A DNA stretch of 64,000 bases from Comamonas sp. B21-038. Its GTDB lineage: Bacteria > Pseudomonadota > Gammaproteobacteria > Burkholderiales > Burkholderiaceae_C. How positions within the stretch are numbered: position 1 is the first letter of the stretch; each line of letters opens with the position of its first letter. Below are positions 27,608-36,789 of this stretch, one piece after another. Made by a program: the position numbers and the translations under genes. Under the pieces are notes generated by a model. That model did not search any database, was not told where the DNA came from, and was given only the letters and a program-made list of their open reading frames with translations. Where the stretch lies: assembly GCF_022387135.1 (NCBI RefSeq), contig NZ_CP092462.1, positions 124,001-188,000 of the forward strand, written 5' to 3'.

Positions 27608-27651
27608 CGTCATCGGATATTCATGGAGCCGTCATTTCCGCTTCCTAGACT
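27608..27651 (+). promoter_or_regulatory. Pho box and -10 element upstream of phoX
   Basis: Three half-sites are spaced exactly 11 bp: CGTCAT (27608), ATTCAT (27619) and CGTCAT (27630). PhoB boxes are direct repeats of TGTCAT-like units at this spacing. A TAGACT hexamer at 27646 lies 10 bp after the last unit, the expected -10 position in PhoB-activated promoters that lack a -35 box. The downstream gene encodes a phosphatase. Confidence 0.65.
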
Positions 27652-27695
27652 GGGCACTTCCCAACGGTGGTCCCACAATCAGGAGAGTCGAAGCG

Positions 27696-29729
27696 ATGAG
27701 CAAATCCATTTCCGACAAAGTCGTCCGCAACACGGAAGGCAACACCCCATTCAGCACCATCCTGGAGACGCATATGTCGCGTCGCCTGGTGATGCGCGGC
27801 AGCCTGGGCTCGGCGCTGGCGCTGTTTGCCGGGGCCAGCATTTCCGCCTGCGGGGGCGGCAGCGATGGCGATGACGACCAGGCCGTCAAGCTGGGTTTTG
27901 CGTCGCTGCCCAACTCGATGACGGATGCCTGCGTGGTGCCCGCCGGCTATGTGGCCTCGGTCATCGGAGCCTGGGGCACGCCGCTCAACGACCAGGCAGC
28001 GCCCTGGAGCAATGAAGGCCGCAACAGCTCGCAGGACCTGTTGCACTCCACCGGCATGCACCATGACGGCATGCATTACTTCCCGCTCGCCGGCAGTTCC
28101 AGCGAAGGCCTGCTGGTGGTCAATCACGAATACATCGACGAGAAGGCCTTGCACCCGAACGGCCCCACCTCGGTGGACGGCAAGCGCCCGGCAGAAGAGG
28201 TGCGCAAAGAGGTCAATGCCCATGGCGTGGCCGTCATGCATGTGCGCAAGCAGGGCAGCCAGTGGGAGATCATCCAGAACTCGCGCTACAACCGTCGCTT
28301 CACCTCGGCCACGCCGATGAACCTGTCCGGCCCTGTGGCGGGCACGGACTGGGTCAAGACGCCGTTCTCCACGGCCGGCACCCAGGTGCGCGGCACCAAC
28401 AACAACTGCGGCAACGGCACCACCCCGTGGGGCACCTACATCACCGCCGAAGAAAACTGGGCCGCCTGCTTTGTCAACACCGGTGAGGTGACGGCCGCCC
28501 AAAAGCGTGTCGGCGTGCAGACCAAGGCCGGCCGCTACCAGTGGGAGACGGCTGCTGGCGATGCGACCGAGCAGCAAGGCGAATTTGCCCGCTTCAACAT
28601 CACCGCCAGCGGCGCCGATGGCCTGCAGGACTGGCGCAACGAGGTCAACGGTTTTGGCTACCTGGTCGAGATCGATCCGTATGACCCCGGCAGCACGGCC
28701 ACCAAGCGCACGGCGATGGGCCGCTTTGCGCACGAAGGCGCCGCCTACGGCATCCCGGTGGCGGGCAAGCCGCTGGCTTTCTACAGCGGCGATGATTCGC
28801 GCTTTGAGTACATCTACCGCTTTGTGTCCGAAGCGCTGTGGGACCCCAAGGATGCTGCGCGCAGCGACCGCATTGCCGTGGGCCACAAGTACCTGGACAA
28901 GGGCACCCTGTACGTCGCGCGCTTCGATGCCGACGGCAAGGGCGAGTGGCTGGCGCTGACCCCCGCCACCAAGGGCAAGGACGGCCGCAGCCTCGGTGAG
29001 GCCTTTGGCACCATCGATGCCATCCTGATCAATACGCGCGGTGCGGCAGATTTTGTGGGCGCCACGCCGATGGACCGCCCCGAGTGGACCGCCGTGCACC
29101 CCAGCAATGGCGATGTCTACCTGACCTTGACCAACAACACCAGCCGCAATGCCGAACGCGGCACCAACCCCGCCAACCCGCGCCTGAACAATGTCAACGG
29201 CCATATCGTGCGCTGGCACGACGATGCCGGTGCCAACACCTTCCGCTGGGACATCTTTGTTTTTGGCTCGGATGCCGCCTCCAACGCCGACACCAACCGC
29301 TCGGGCCTCACCGAGCTCAACCAGCTGGCCAGCCCCGATGGCATTGCGTTTGATGACCGTGGCATTCTGTGGATCCAGACCGACAACGGCATCGACGGCG
29401 GCCGCAACAACGCCGTCGCTAAGGCCACGAACGACCAGATGCTCGCCGTCGTGCCCGGCGCGCTGAAGGATGCCAAGGGCACGGGCCCGGTCATCAATGC
29501 CAGCAACCAGGCCGAGCTGCGCCGCTTCTTTGTCGGCCCGAACGAGGCCGAGATCACCGGCTTCGCCTATACCCCGGACCACACCAGCATCTTCCTCAAC
29601 ATCCAGCACCCAGTGAACTGGCCTGCCTATGGCACGGCCGATGCCACCCGCGCGCCCGATGGCAAGGTGCGCCCACGCTCGTCGACGGTGGTGATCCAGA
29701 AGGCGGACGGCGGCCCGATCGGCGTCTGA
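27696..29729 (+). CDS. phoX: PhoX-family alkaline phosphatase (DUF839), Tat-exported
   Basis: The 677-residue secreted enzyme has a twin-arginine signal (SRRLVMRGSLGSALALFAG, residues 28-46) followed by SISACGGG, suggesting a Tat lipoprotein. The DUF839/PhoX body includes GMHHDGMHYFPL, LLVVNHEYID, EENWAACFVNTGE and PDGIAFDDRGILWIQTDNG. PhoX enzymes use Ca and Fe cofactors to release phosphate from organic esters. The Pho box upstream (27608-27635) supports a phosphate-starvation role. An AGGAGAG site precedes ATG 27696. Confidence 0.87.
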   Translation: MSKSISDKVVRNTEGNTPFSTILETHMSRRLVMRGSLGSALALFAGASISACGGGSDGDDDQAVKLGFASLPNSMTDACVVPAGYVASVIGAWGTPLNDQAAPWSNEGRNSSQDLLHSTGMHHDGMHYFPLAGSSSEGLLVVNHEYIDEKALHPNGPTSVDGKRPAEEVRKEVNAHGVAVMHVRKQGSQWEIIQNSRYNRRFTSATPMNLSGPVAGTDWVKTPFSTAGTQVRGTNNNCGNGTTPWGTYITAEENWAACFVNTGEVTAAQKRVGVQTKAGRYQWETAAGDATEQQGEFARFNITASGADGLQDWRNEVNGFGYLVEIDPYDPGSTATKRTAMGRFAHEGAAYGIPVAGKPLAFYSGDDSRFEYIYRFVSEALWDPKDAARSDRIAVGHKYLDKGTLYVARFDADGKGEWLALTPATKGKDGRSLGEAFGTIDAILINTRGAADFVGATPMDRPEWTAVHPSNGDVYLTLTNNTSRNAERGTNPANPRLNNVNGHIVRWHDDAGANTFRWDIFVFGSDAASNADTNRSGLTELNQLASPDGIAFDDRGILWIQTDNGIDGGRNNAVAKATNDQMLAVVPGALKDAKGTGPVINASNQAELRRFFVGPNEAEITGFAYTPDHTSIFLNIQHPVNWPAYGTADATRAPDGKVRPRSSTVVIQKADGGPIGV

Positions 29730-29750
29730 TCCTCTAGCTGCGCTGCATAG

Positions 29751-29790
29751 AAAAAGCCGCCGGTCCTGGACTTCCAGGATCGGCGGCTTT
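29751..29790. terminator. Bidirectional terminator between phoX and the Bug receptor gene
   Basis: A long stem (AAAGCCGCCG and TCCTGGA with TCCAGGA and CGGCGGCTTT, one mismatch) separates convergent genes. Five T residues follow on the minus strand. Confidence 0.85.
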
Positions 29791-29810
29791 GCTCTGTGCG
29801 CTTGGACGGA

Positions 29811-30809
29811 TTAGCCTGCGGTCGCGCCCGAGGTCTTCACCACTTGCTTCCACTTCTCGTTTTCAGCGGCGATGAACTTGCCAAACTCCGCTTGGGACTC
29901 AGTCACCACTTCGCCGCCCTGGTCGCCGATCTTTTTGATCACGTCAGGCTTTTGCAACACCTTGATGATCGCAGCATGCAACTTGGCCTGCACATCGGCG
30001 GGCGTCTTCGTGGGGGCGAACAGGCCAAACCAGGAGGTGGCCTCGTAGCCGGGCACGCCTGCTTCGGCAACGGTTGGCACATCGGGCAGCTCGGGCGAGC
30101 GCTTGGCGGTGGTCACCGCCAGCGGGCGCAGCTTGCCCGAGCGCACATGCTGGATCGCAGAGGGCATGTTGTCGAACATGATCGCAATCTGGTTGCCCAG
30201 CAGGTCGGTCACGGCCGGTGCGCTGCCCTTGTAGGGGATGTGGATCATGTCGACCTTGGTCATCATCTTGAACAGCTCACCCGACAGGTGGATGGAGCTG
30301 CCGCTGCCCGAGGAGCCAAAGTTCACCTGGCCGGGATGGGCCTGGGCGTAGCTGATCAGTTCCTTGACGTTCTTGAAAGGCTGCGCCGGGTTGGCCACCA
30401 GCAGGTTGGGCACATTGGCCACGCGGGTCAGCGGTGCAAAGTCCTTGTTGGGGCTGAAGGGCATCTTCTTGTAGAGCCATTCATTGATCGCGTGGGTGCC
30501 CACGGTGCCCATGAAGATGGTGTAGCCGTCGGCCGGCGCACGTGCGGCGAACTGGCCGCCGATATTGCCACCAGCACCGGCGCGGTTGTCGATGATCACC
30601 GGCTGGCCCAGCTCCTCGCCCAGCGACTGGCCGACGATGCGGGCCAGGATGTCGGTGGTGCCACCAGCCACGAAGGGCACGACCATCGTGATGGGCTTGT
30701 TCGGGAAGGCCTCTGCCGCAAAAGCGGCAGGCACCAGGGCGGCGCCCAGGCTGACAGCGGCGATGGCTTGCAGCACGGTGCGGCGGGCGTTGAAACGGGT
30801 GGTGTTCAT
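29811..30809 (-). CDS. Tripartite tricarboxylate transporter receptor (Bug/TctC family)
   Basis: A periplasmic binding protein of about 332 residues with a signal peptide (RRTVLQAIAAVSLGAALVPAAFAAEA). Family marks are PNKPITMVVPFVAGGTTDILAR, VIIDNRAGAGGNIGG and GTVGTHAINEWLY. Such proteins bind carboxylates. ATG 30809 has GGAG six nt upstream. No TctA/TctB membrane genes are nearby; instead it follows an AtoE-type permease, so it is an orphan receptor at the end of the pca-linked run. The ligand is unknown, but an organic acid of the pathway is plausible. Confidence 0.88.
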   Translation of the reverse strand: MNTTRFNARRTVLQAIAAVSLGAALVPAAFAAEAFPNKPITMVVPFVAGGTTDILARIVGQSLGEELGQPVIIDNRAGAGGNIGGQFAARAPADGYTIFMGTVGTHAINEWLYKKMPFSPNKDFAPLTRVANVPNLLVANPAQPFKNVKELISYAQAHPGQVNFGSSGSGSSIHLSGELFKMMTKVDMIHIPYKGSAPAVTDLLGNQIAIMFDNMPSAIQHVRSGKLRPLAVTTAKRSPELPDVPTVAEAGVPGYEATSWFGLFAPTKTPADVQAKLHAAIIKVLQKPDVIKKIGDQGGEVVTESQAEFGKFIAAENEKWKQVVKTSGATAG

Positions 30810-30907
30810 GGGTATCTCCAAAGCAAAGTGAAAAAGGCTGCCACTTGTTTTGTCAGTGCTTGTTGGGTCTCGCGTGACAGCCGGAGGAAGGGAAGGTCTG
30901 GTCCGGT

Positions 30908-32242
30908 TTATGGCCAGAACAGGGAGGAGCCGATGTAGATGGCCCCCACGACGAACATCGAGACCACCGTGTAGCCCATGATGTCCTTGAGCTTGAGCTT
31001 GGACAGCGCCAGCGCAGGCAGGATCCAGAAAGGCTGCACCAGGTCATTCCAGCCATTGCCCAGCATCACCGACATGGCGGTGTGGGCCTGCGATGCGCCC
31101 AGGGTCTTGGCCGCTTCGATCATGAACGGGCCTTGCAGCACCCAGTGGCCGCCGCCCGAAGGCGCAAAGAAGTTGATGAAGAAGGAGCTCACCAGGCCCC
31201 ACAGCGGCAGGGTATAGGCGGTCGAGAAGCTGACGAACACATGGGCGATCGATTCGACCAGGCCCGAGGCATGCATGATGGCCATGATGCCGGCGTAGAA
31301 CGGGAACTGCAGAATGATGCCGCCAATGGTCTTGACGCCCTCATTGACCTTTTCCACATACTTCATCGGCGTGCCCAGCAGCAAGATGCCCAGGAACAGG
31401 ATGAAGAAGTTGATCATGTTCAGATCGAGGCTTCCGTTCTGCATGAAGTGCATGGCCACAAAAGCCATGCCGGTCAGGCCGATCAGCCAGCTCAGGATGC
31501 GGCTGTTGTTCAGGCGGCCGGCAAAGGTCTTTTCGTCGCCCAGCAGGTTCGCGGCCGATGGGCCCTTGGACTCTTCGTTGCTGGCCAGCTCGGCACTGAT
31601 CTCGGTGACTTTTTCACCGGCTTTCGGATGCATCGCCGCATTGATCAGCGGCAGCACGATCAGCACGGCCAGCGCGGTCAGCAGGATGTGGGGGGAGAAA
31701 ATGGTTTCGCTCAGCGGGATGATGCCCATCTGCTTTTCAAAGCTGTGGCCCTTGGTGGAGATCAGCACCGGAATGGTGGCCGACAGCCCCAGGCTGTACA
31801 TCGTGAAGCCGGTGTAGGCCGAGGCGATGATCAGCGGGTAGTGCACGCCCTTGACGCGCAGCGCCAGCTTCTTGGCCATGATGCCGCCGATCACCAGACC
31901 AAAACCCCAGTTCAGGTAGCTGCCCACGCAGCCCACGACGGTGGCCATGATGATGGCGCCACGCGGCGTATGCACCATACCGGCAATGCGGTTGAGGAAG
32001 CGGTCCACCACCGGTGCGGCCGCCAGCACATAGCCCATCACCAGAATCACCGCCATCTGGGTGGTGAAGGCCAGCAGGCTCCAAAAGCCCTTGCCCCAGT
32101 CCTGCACCACCAGGTTGATGGGCCGGCTCTCCACAGCAAAGGCCAGCACCATGGTCAGCAAGGTCAGCAGGATCGCGAAAACGAAGGGGTCGGGCAGATA
32201 CTTGCGCATCAGCTCGGTGAAAAAAGCGGTGATTTTTGACAT
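30908..32242 (-). CDS. AtoE-type short-chain fatty acid transporter
   Basis: A 444-residue polytopic membrane protein of the AtoE family. The start MSKITAFFTELMRKYLPDPFVFAILL, the block WGFGLVIGGIMAKKL, and FFINFFAPSGGGHWVLQGPF are typical. AtoE of E. coli is linked to acetoacetate and short-chain fatty acid uptake. Placed downstream of pcaIJFD, it may import beta-ketoadipate or a related acid, but this is inferred from position only. Confidence 0.88.
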   Translation of the reverse strand: MSKITAFFTELMRKYLPDPFVFAILLTLLTMVLAFAVESRPINLVVQDWGKGFWSLLAFTTQMAVILVMGYVLAAAPVVDRFLNRIAGMVHTPRGAIIMATVVGCVGSYLNWGFGLVIGGIMAKKLALRVKGVHYPLIIASAYTGFTMYSLGLSATIPVLISTKGHSFEKQMGIIPLSETIFSPHILLTALAVLIVLPLINAAMHPKAGEKVTEISAELASNEESKGPSAANLLGDEKTFAGRLNNSRILSWLIGLTGMAFVAMHFMQNGSLDLNMINFFILFLGILLLGTPMKYVEKVNEGVKTIGGIILQFPFYAGIMAIMHASGLVESIAHVFVSFSTAYTLPLWGLVSSFFINFFAPSGGGHWVLQGPFMIEAAKTLGASQAHTAMSVMLGNGWNDLVQPFWILPALALSKLKLKDIMGYTVVSMFVVGAIYIGSSLFWP

Positions 32243-32310
32243 CGATGTCTCTTGTTATCAATGGAAGGAGCAAAGCGGGGCCTGCAGCGGACAGGCCCAC
32301 GAAAAAAGGG

Positions 32311-33060
32311 CTAGACCGGTGCCACGCCCACGGTCATGCCGCCGCAGACATAGAGCGCCTGGCCGGTGACAAAACCGCTGCGCTCGTCGAGCATGTAGGC
32401 CACGGCATGGGCCACGTCGTCGGGCGTGCCCACGCGCTTGACGGGCACGGACTGGATGATCTTTTGCGTGCGCTCGGCGCCCGGTGGGTTGGCCTTGTCG
32501 AACAGCTCGGTGCGGATGGGGCCGGGGCCGATTGCATTGGCGGTGATGCCCCATTGGCCCAGCTCCAGCGCCCAGACACGGGTCATGCCGATCAGCCCTG
32601 CCTTGGTGGCGGCGTAAGCCGTGCGCAAGTCCTTGCCCAGCGCCGCGCGCGAGGACATGTTGACGATGCGGCCAAACTGCGCCGCTTGCATGCCGGGCAG
32701 CAAGGCCTGCATGCACTGGAATGCGCAGCGCAGGTTCAGCGATACGGCGAGGTCGAACTCGGCCAGCGTCTGGCTGGCAGCGTCGTTGGGCACCACGATG
32801 CCGACGTTGTTCACCAGGCGGGTGATGGGGCCGCCAGCGAGCGCTTCGTTCAGCGCGCGGGCCGTGTCTTCGGCACTGCTGAGGTCGGCCTGGATCGCGA
32901 CAAAACCGGCGGGCACCTGGTCGATCTGGCGGTCGATGATGACCGGGTCATAGCCATCGGCATGGCAGCGCAGCGCAGCGGCTGCACCAATGCCGGCGCC
33001 GCCGCCGGTGATGAGCACGCGGGGGCGTGCAGAGGTCGATGGAGTCGATGGAGTGGACAT
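32311..33060 (-). CDS. Short-chain dehydrogenase/reductase (SDR)
   Basis: The 249-residue classical SDR has nucleotide-binding TGGGAGIG (residues 18-25), NNVG, and the catalytic Ser-Tyr-Lys set in VNMSSRAALGKDLRTAYAATK. It ends in GQALYVCGGMTVG, typical of FabG-like enzymes. ATG 33060 is chosen: the longer TTG-start form overlaps the upstream gene. The substrate is unknown; an alcohol or ketone of the upper aromatic or lactone route is likely given its neighbours. Confidence 0.88.
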   Translation of the reverse strand: MSTPSTPSTSARPRVLITGGGAGIGAAAALRCHADGYDPVIIDRQIDQVPAGFVAIQADLSSAEDTARALNEALAGGPITRLVNNVGIVVPNDAASQTLAEFDLAVSLNLRCAFQCMQALLPGMQAAQFGRIVNMSSRAALGKDLRTAYAATKAGLIGMTRVWALELGQWGITANAIGPGPIRTELFDKANPPGAERTQKIIQSVPVKRVGTPDDVAHAVAYMLDERSGFVTGQALYVCGGMTVGVAPV

Positions 33061-33080
33061 AGCGGTTTCCAAGAATGGCG

Positions 33081-33377
33081 TCACAGGCAACACTGGCCGG
33101 CGACATAGGCCTTGCGCCAGCGCGTGATGCGCACCTGGGCAAACAGATCGGCCTGGTAGAAGGGATCGGATTCGATAAAGGCCTGGGCCGCCTCGCGCGT
33201 GTCCAGGTCCACCACATAGAGGCCACCGCCCATGTCGCTGCCGTCGTCCTGCAGCTTGGCGCCGCAGGCCAGCAGCAGCTCCGCGTTGCGCGCCAGAAAG
33301 TCCAGGTGCGCCGGGCGGTGGGCTTGGCGTACGGCCTGGTGTTCGGGCTTGTCGAAAGTCTCAATGATGTAGGGCAT
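33081..33377 (-). CDS. YCII-family protein (dimeric alpha/beta barrel)
   Basis: The 98-residue protein matches the YciI fold: MPYIIETFDKPEH at the start, GGGLYVVDLDTREAAQAFIESDPF in the middle with the conserved Asp-Pro-Phe, and ends VAGQCCL. Members are often small auxiliary enzymes; one relative, TftG, dechlorinates a hydroxyquinol in aromatic degradation. GGAG precedes the ATG. It sits between a cyclase-family hydrolase and an SDR in the pca-linked run, suggesting an isomerase or dehalogenase-like step, though this is unproven. Confidence 0.82.
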   Translation of the reverse strand: MPYIIETFDKPEHQAVRQAHRPAHLDFLARNAELLLACGAKLQDDGSDMGGGLYVVDLDTREAAQAFIESDPFYQADLFAQVRITRWRKAYVAGQCCL

Positions 33378-33452
33378 GGTGGCTCCGGGGTAGGGTGCGG
33401 CAGGCCAGGCTAGCGCTGCTGCCGCCGTAAAGCATTTCTTTGAAGGCCGGTC

Positions 33453-34511
33453 TCAGACCGTGGCAATCGGGGTCACCGGCGAGGCAATGGCGCCGGGCAG
33501 GTTCAGCGGTGGGGCGGTCAGCAGAAAGCGGCTGCGCCCATGGGCACGCAGCCACTGCGCCAGCGGCGTCAGATGCCACAGCTCGCCCAGGTGCAGGCCC
33601 AGCTTGAACAGGCAGTGCTCATGCAGGGGCAGCGCCGCGCAGCAGTCAGCACCAGGCTGGGCCGGGTGCGCCTCGACGGCATAGTTGTCGGCCGCGATCA
33701 CGGCGATCTGGCTGTCGCTGATCCATTGCAGCAGCTTCTCGTCACGGCCATTGAGCACCGCGCAGCGGTTGTTCAGCACCACCGGGTCGGGGTTCTTCTG
33801 CATTGCCAGCACGGCCTGGGCAAAGCCGGTGTGCAGACACAGCATGTCGCCGGGCTCGATCTCCAGCCGGTCGGCCTCGATCACGCGCATCCATTCGTCG
33901 TAGCCAATCAGGCTGCGGGCATCGCCGTAGTGCGCATGCAGGTCCATCATCACGCCCCGGCCTTGCACGCCGTTCTGGGCCATGCCCTCAATGCCCAAGG
34001 CCTTGGCGCAGCTGGTGCTGCCGCTGCTCTCGGGCGTGGGCATACCGGTGTCGCTGACCAGCAGCGGCCCCAGTACATCGCGGCCTGCGGCAAAACCGTT
34101 GTAGTACAGCGGCTCGGGTACACCATCGCCATTGGCGTCGAACAGCTGGCCGGCATGGGCCAGGCCATCCCACTGGGTGGAGTACTGCAGCGACAGCACG
34201 GCCATGTCGTCGGACAGCACATCGGTGCGGCCGGGCTCCAGATCACCGAGCAGGCAGTTGAAGTTGACCAGGCCCTTGCGCTGCAAGGGGCGCAGCACGG
34301 GCGGCTTGCGGTTGGGGTTGAGGGCGCTGCCGCCGGGGTAGTCCAGCGGCAGGCTGAGCGAAAAGCGCAGGCCTTCCTGCACCTCGGCAACACCCTGGCG
34401 CACCTTGGCGGCCGTCAGCAGGTTGAGGCGGCCGAGTTGGTCATCGGGGCCGAAGTCGCCCCAGGTCGATCCTGCAGGGCGCTGCTTCCAGCGTGGATTG
34501 GCATCGGACAT
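33453..34511 (-). CDS. Cyclase-family hydrolase (KynB/isatin hydrolase superfamily)
   Basis: A 352-residue member of the putative cyclase family (PF04199). KynB and isatin hydrolase carry a metal motif HxGTHxDxPxH; here the corresponding segment reads QWDGLAHAGQLFD, the variant form seen in the longer cyclase-family proteins. LHTGFAQAVL and IAVIAADNYAVEA are other family blocks. The AGGAG site and start codon are clear. The enzyme probably opens a lactone, lactam or cyclic amide, feeding the pca enzymes, but the substrate is not known. Confidence 0.82.
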   Translation of the reverse strand: MSDANPRWKQRPAGSTWGDFGPDDQLGRLNLLTAAKVRQGVAEVQEGLRFSLSLPLDYPGGSALNPNRKPPVLRPLQRKGLVNFNCLLGDLEPGRTDVLSDDMAVLSLQYSTQWDGLAHAGQLFDANGDGVPEPLYYNGFAAGRDVLGPLLVSDTGMPTPESSGSTSCAKALGIEGMAQNGVQGRGVMMDLHAHYGDARSLIGYDEWMRVIEADRLEIEPGDMLCLHTGFAQAVLAMQKNPDPVVLNNRCAVLNGRDEKLLQWISDSQIAVIAADNYAVEAHPAQPGADCCAALPLHEHCLFKLGLHLGELWHLTPLAQWLRAHGRSRFLLTAPPLNLPGAIASPVTPIATV

Positions 34512-34592
34512 GCTTGTCTCCTTGGTTGAGGAAGGGCTGCAGCGGGCGGTTGTTGTTCTTGGTGCCCGTCTGCCTGGTTCAAGGCGGCTGCC

Positions 34593-35390
34593 TCAGTGTT
34601 TCTGCAAAAAGCTGCCCAGTGCCAGGTCAAAGGCCTGGGGCACTTCGAGGTTGGACAGGTGCGAGGCCGGCACCGTCGCCAGTTCCGAGCCGGCAATGGC
34701 GGCATGCATCGCTTCGGCATCGGCCACCGTGGTCACCGGGTCGGCGCTGCCGCCAATCAGCAAGGTGGGGGTCTGGATGCGGGCGATATCGGCGCGCAGG
34801 TCTTCCACGGCCAGGGCCTCGCAGCAGCTGGCATAGCCTTCGGGGGCAATGCCGGCAATCCAGGCCTGGGCGGTCTGCACCACCTGGGGCTGGCTGGCGA
34901 TGAAGCCTTCGGTGAACCAGCGGCTGGGCGATGAATCGGCCAGGGTCTGCATGGCTGCTGCGCCATTGGCACGCACCAGGGCCGCGCGGTCACGCCAGCC
35001 TGCTTCGGCGCCAATCTTGGCGGCGCTGTTGGCCACGGTGATGCTGCGCATGCGCGCGCCAGCATGCACGCCCAGCCACAGTCCGGTGAGGCCGCCCATC
35101 GAGATGCCGCAGAAATGGGCCTGGTCGATGCCCAGGCTGTCCAGAATGGCCAGCACATCGCCGCCCAGTTGCGCGAACTGGTAGGGGCCAGGGCTCACGA
35201 CGCTGGCGCCGTGGCCACGGATGTCGTAGCGCAGCACGCGGTACTGGCTGCTGAAAGTGCGGGCCTGGGCGTCCCACATATCCAGGGTGGTGCCCAGCGA
35301 GTTGGAGAAAACCAGCACCGGCGCGCCCTCGGGGCCTTGCAGATCGATGTTGAACATGCCGGTCGCAGTGGTGATTTGTTGTGTTGCCAT
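34593..35390 (-). CDS. pcaD: 3-oxoadipate enol-lactonase
   Basis: A 265-residue alpha/beta hydrolase that opens 3-oxoadipate enol-lactone to 3-oxoadipate. The nucleophile elbow is GISMGG (Ser97), the acid lies in LIGGSADPVTT, and the His is in ASHLSN. PVLVFSNSLGTTLDMWDAQ and YDIRGHGAS are PcaD hallmarks. ATG 35390 has AAGGA upstream. It follows pcaF in the same strand. A separate pcaC (decarboxylase) is missing, so the lactone must arrive from elsewhere. Confidence 0.9.
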   Translation of the reverse strand: MATQQITTATGMFNIDLQGPEGAPVLVFSNSLGTTLDMWDAQARTFSSQYRVLRYDIRGHGASVVSPGPYQFAQLGGDVLAILDSLGIDQAHFCGISMGGLTGLWLGVHAGARMRSITVANSAAKIGAEAGWRDRAALVRANGAAAMQTLADSSPSRWFTEGFIASQPQVVQTAQAWIAGIAPEGYASCCEALAVEDLRADIARIQTPTLLIGGSADPVTTVADAEAMHAAIAGSELATVPASHLSNLEVPQAFDLALGSFLQKH

Positions 35391-35549
35391 GGCGTTCTGT
35401 CCTTCAAAAAGTGCCTCTGCATCGCTGCGCGGGCAAGGCTGCGCCAAGGTGGCCGAGGCAGCAGCGCTGGTGTTTGGGGGGGAGGGTGTCGGGGGATGCG
35501 GGGCAAGGCGCGGCCCTAGCAGGCCTGCGCTTGCCGCCGCAGTGAGACG

Positions 35550-36752
35550 TCAGACTTTTTCGAGCACCACGGCAATGCCCTGGCCCACGCCGATGCACAT
35601 GGTGCACAGCGCGTAGCGGCCGCCCAGTGCATGCAGCTGGTTGACGGCGGTGGTAGCGAGGCGTGCGCCCGATGCGCCCAGCGGGTGACCCAGCGCAATC
35701 GCGCCGCCCCATTGGTTGACGCGCTGGTCGTCGTCCGCAATGCCCAGGTCGCGCAGCACGGCCAGGCCTTGGGCGGCAAAGGCTTCGTTCAGCTCGATGA
35801 CATCGATGTCGGCCAAGGTCAGGCCGGCCAGTGCCAGTACCTTGCGCACGGCAGGTGCCGGGCCAAAGCCCATGATGCGCGGTGCCACACCGGCAGTCGC
35901 CATGGCCACCACACGGGCGCGCGGGGTCAGGCCGTATTGCTGGGCAGCTTCTTCATTGGCCAGCAGCAAGGCGCAGGCACCGTCGTTCACACCCGAGGCA
36001 TTGCCGGCCGTCACGGTACCGCCTTCGCGCACCACGCCCTTGAGCTTGGCCAGCGCTTCGATCGTGGTGGCGCGGGGGTGCTCGTCCTGGCTGATCACCA
36101 GCGCATCGCCCTTTTTCTGCGGAATGGTCACGGCCACGATCTCGCGGGCCAGGTGGCCGGCAGCGATGGCCGCTGCAGCCTTTTGCTGCGAGGCCAGGGC
36201 CATGCGGTCCTGGGCGTCACGCTCGATCTTGAAGTCGTCGGCCACGTTCTCGGCCGTCTCGGGCATGGAGTCCACGCCGTACAGCGCCTTCATCTGCTTG
36301 TTGACAAAGCGCCAGCCAATGGTGGTGTCGTAGACGGCATTGTTGCGGCTGAAGGCGGATTCGGCCTTGGGCATCACAAAGGGTGCGCGGCTCATCGATT
36401 CCACACCACCGGCGATCATGAGGCGCGCTTCGCCGGACTTGATGGCGCGGGCAGCGGAGCCCACGGCATCCAGACCCGAGCCGCAGAGGCGGTTGACCGT
36501 GGCGCCAGGCACCTCGATGGGCAGGCCCGCGAGCAGGCTGGACATGCGGGCCACATTGCGGTTGTCTTCGCCGGCCTGGTTGGCACAGCCGTAGATCACA
36601 TCGGTGACGGCCGTCCAGTCCACACCGGGGTTGCGCTCCATCAGCGCCTTGATGGGCACGGCGCCCAGGTCATCGGTGCGCACACCGGCCAGCGCGCCGC
36701 CGTAGCGGCCAAAGGGGGTGCGCACGGCGTCGCAAATATAGGCATGGGTCAT
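35550..36752 (-). CDS. pcaF: 3-oxoadipyl-CoA thiolase
   Basis: A 400-residue thiolase cleaving 3-oxoadipyl-CoA to succinyl-CoA and acetyl-CoA. The nucleophilic Cys90 lies in NRLCGSGLDAV, the second-site motifs are NEAFAAQ and GHPLGASGAR, and the last Cys is in CTMCIGVGQG. The PcaF type is supported by GGVESMSRAPFVMPKA and by the adjacent pcaI and pcaJ. AGGAG precedes ATG 36752. Confidence 0.93.
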   Translation of the reverse strand: MTHAYICDAVRTPFGRYGGALAGVRTDDLGAVPIKALMERNPGVDWTAVTDVIYGCANQAGEDNRNVARMSSLLAGLPIEVPGATVNRLCGSGLDAVGSAARAIKSGEARLMIAGGVESMSRAPFVMPKAESAFSRNNAVYDTTIGWRFVNKQMKALYGVDSMPETAENVADDFKIERDAQDRMALASQQKAAAAIAAGHLAREIVAVTIPQKKGDALVISQDEHPRATTIEALAKLKGVVREGGTVTAGNASGVNDGACALLLANEEAAQQYGLTPRARVVAMATAGVAPRIMGFGPAPAVRKVLALAGLTLADIDVIELNEAFAAQGLAVLRDLGIADDDQRVNQWGGAIALGHPLGASGARLATTAVNQLHALGGRYALCTMCIGVGQGIAVVLEKV

Positions 36753-36789
36753 GTTGGTCTCCTGGGATGAATACCGATCGGCGTTGCGC

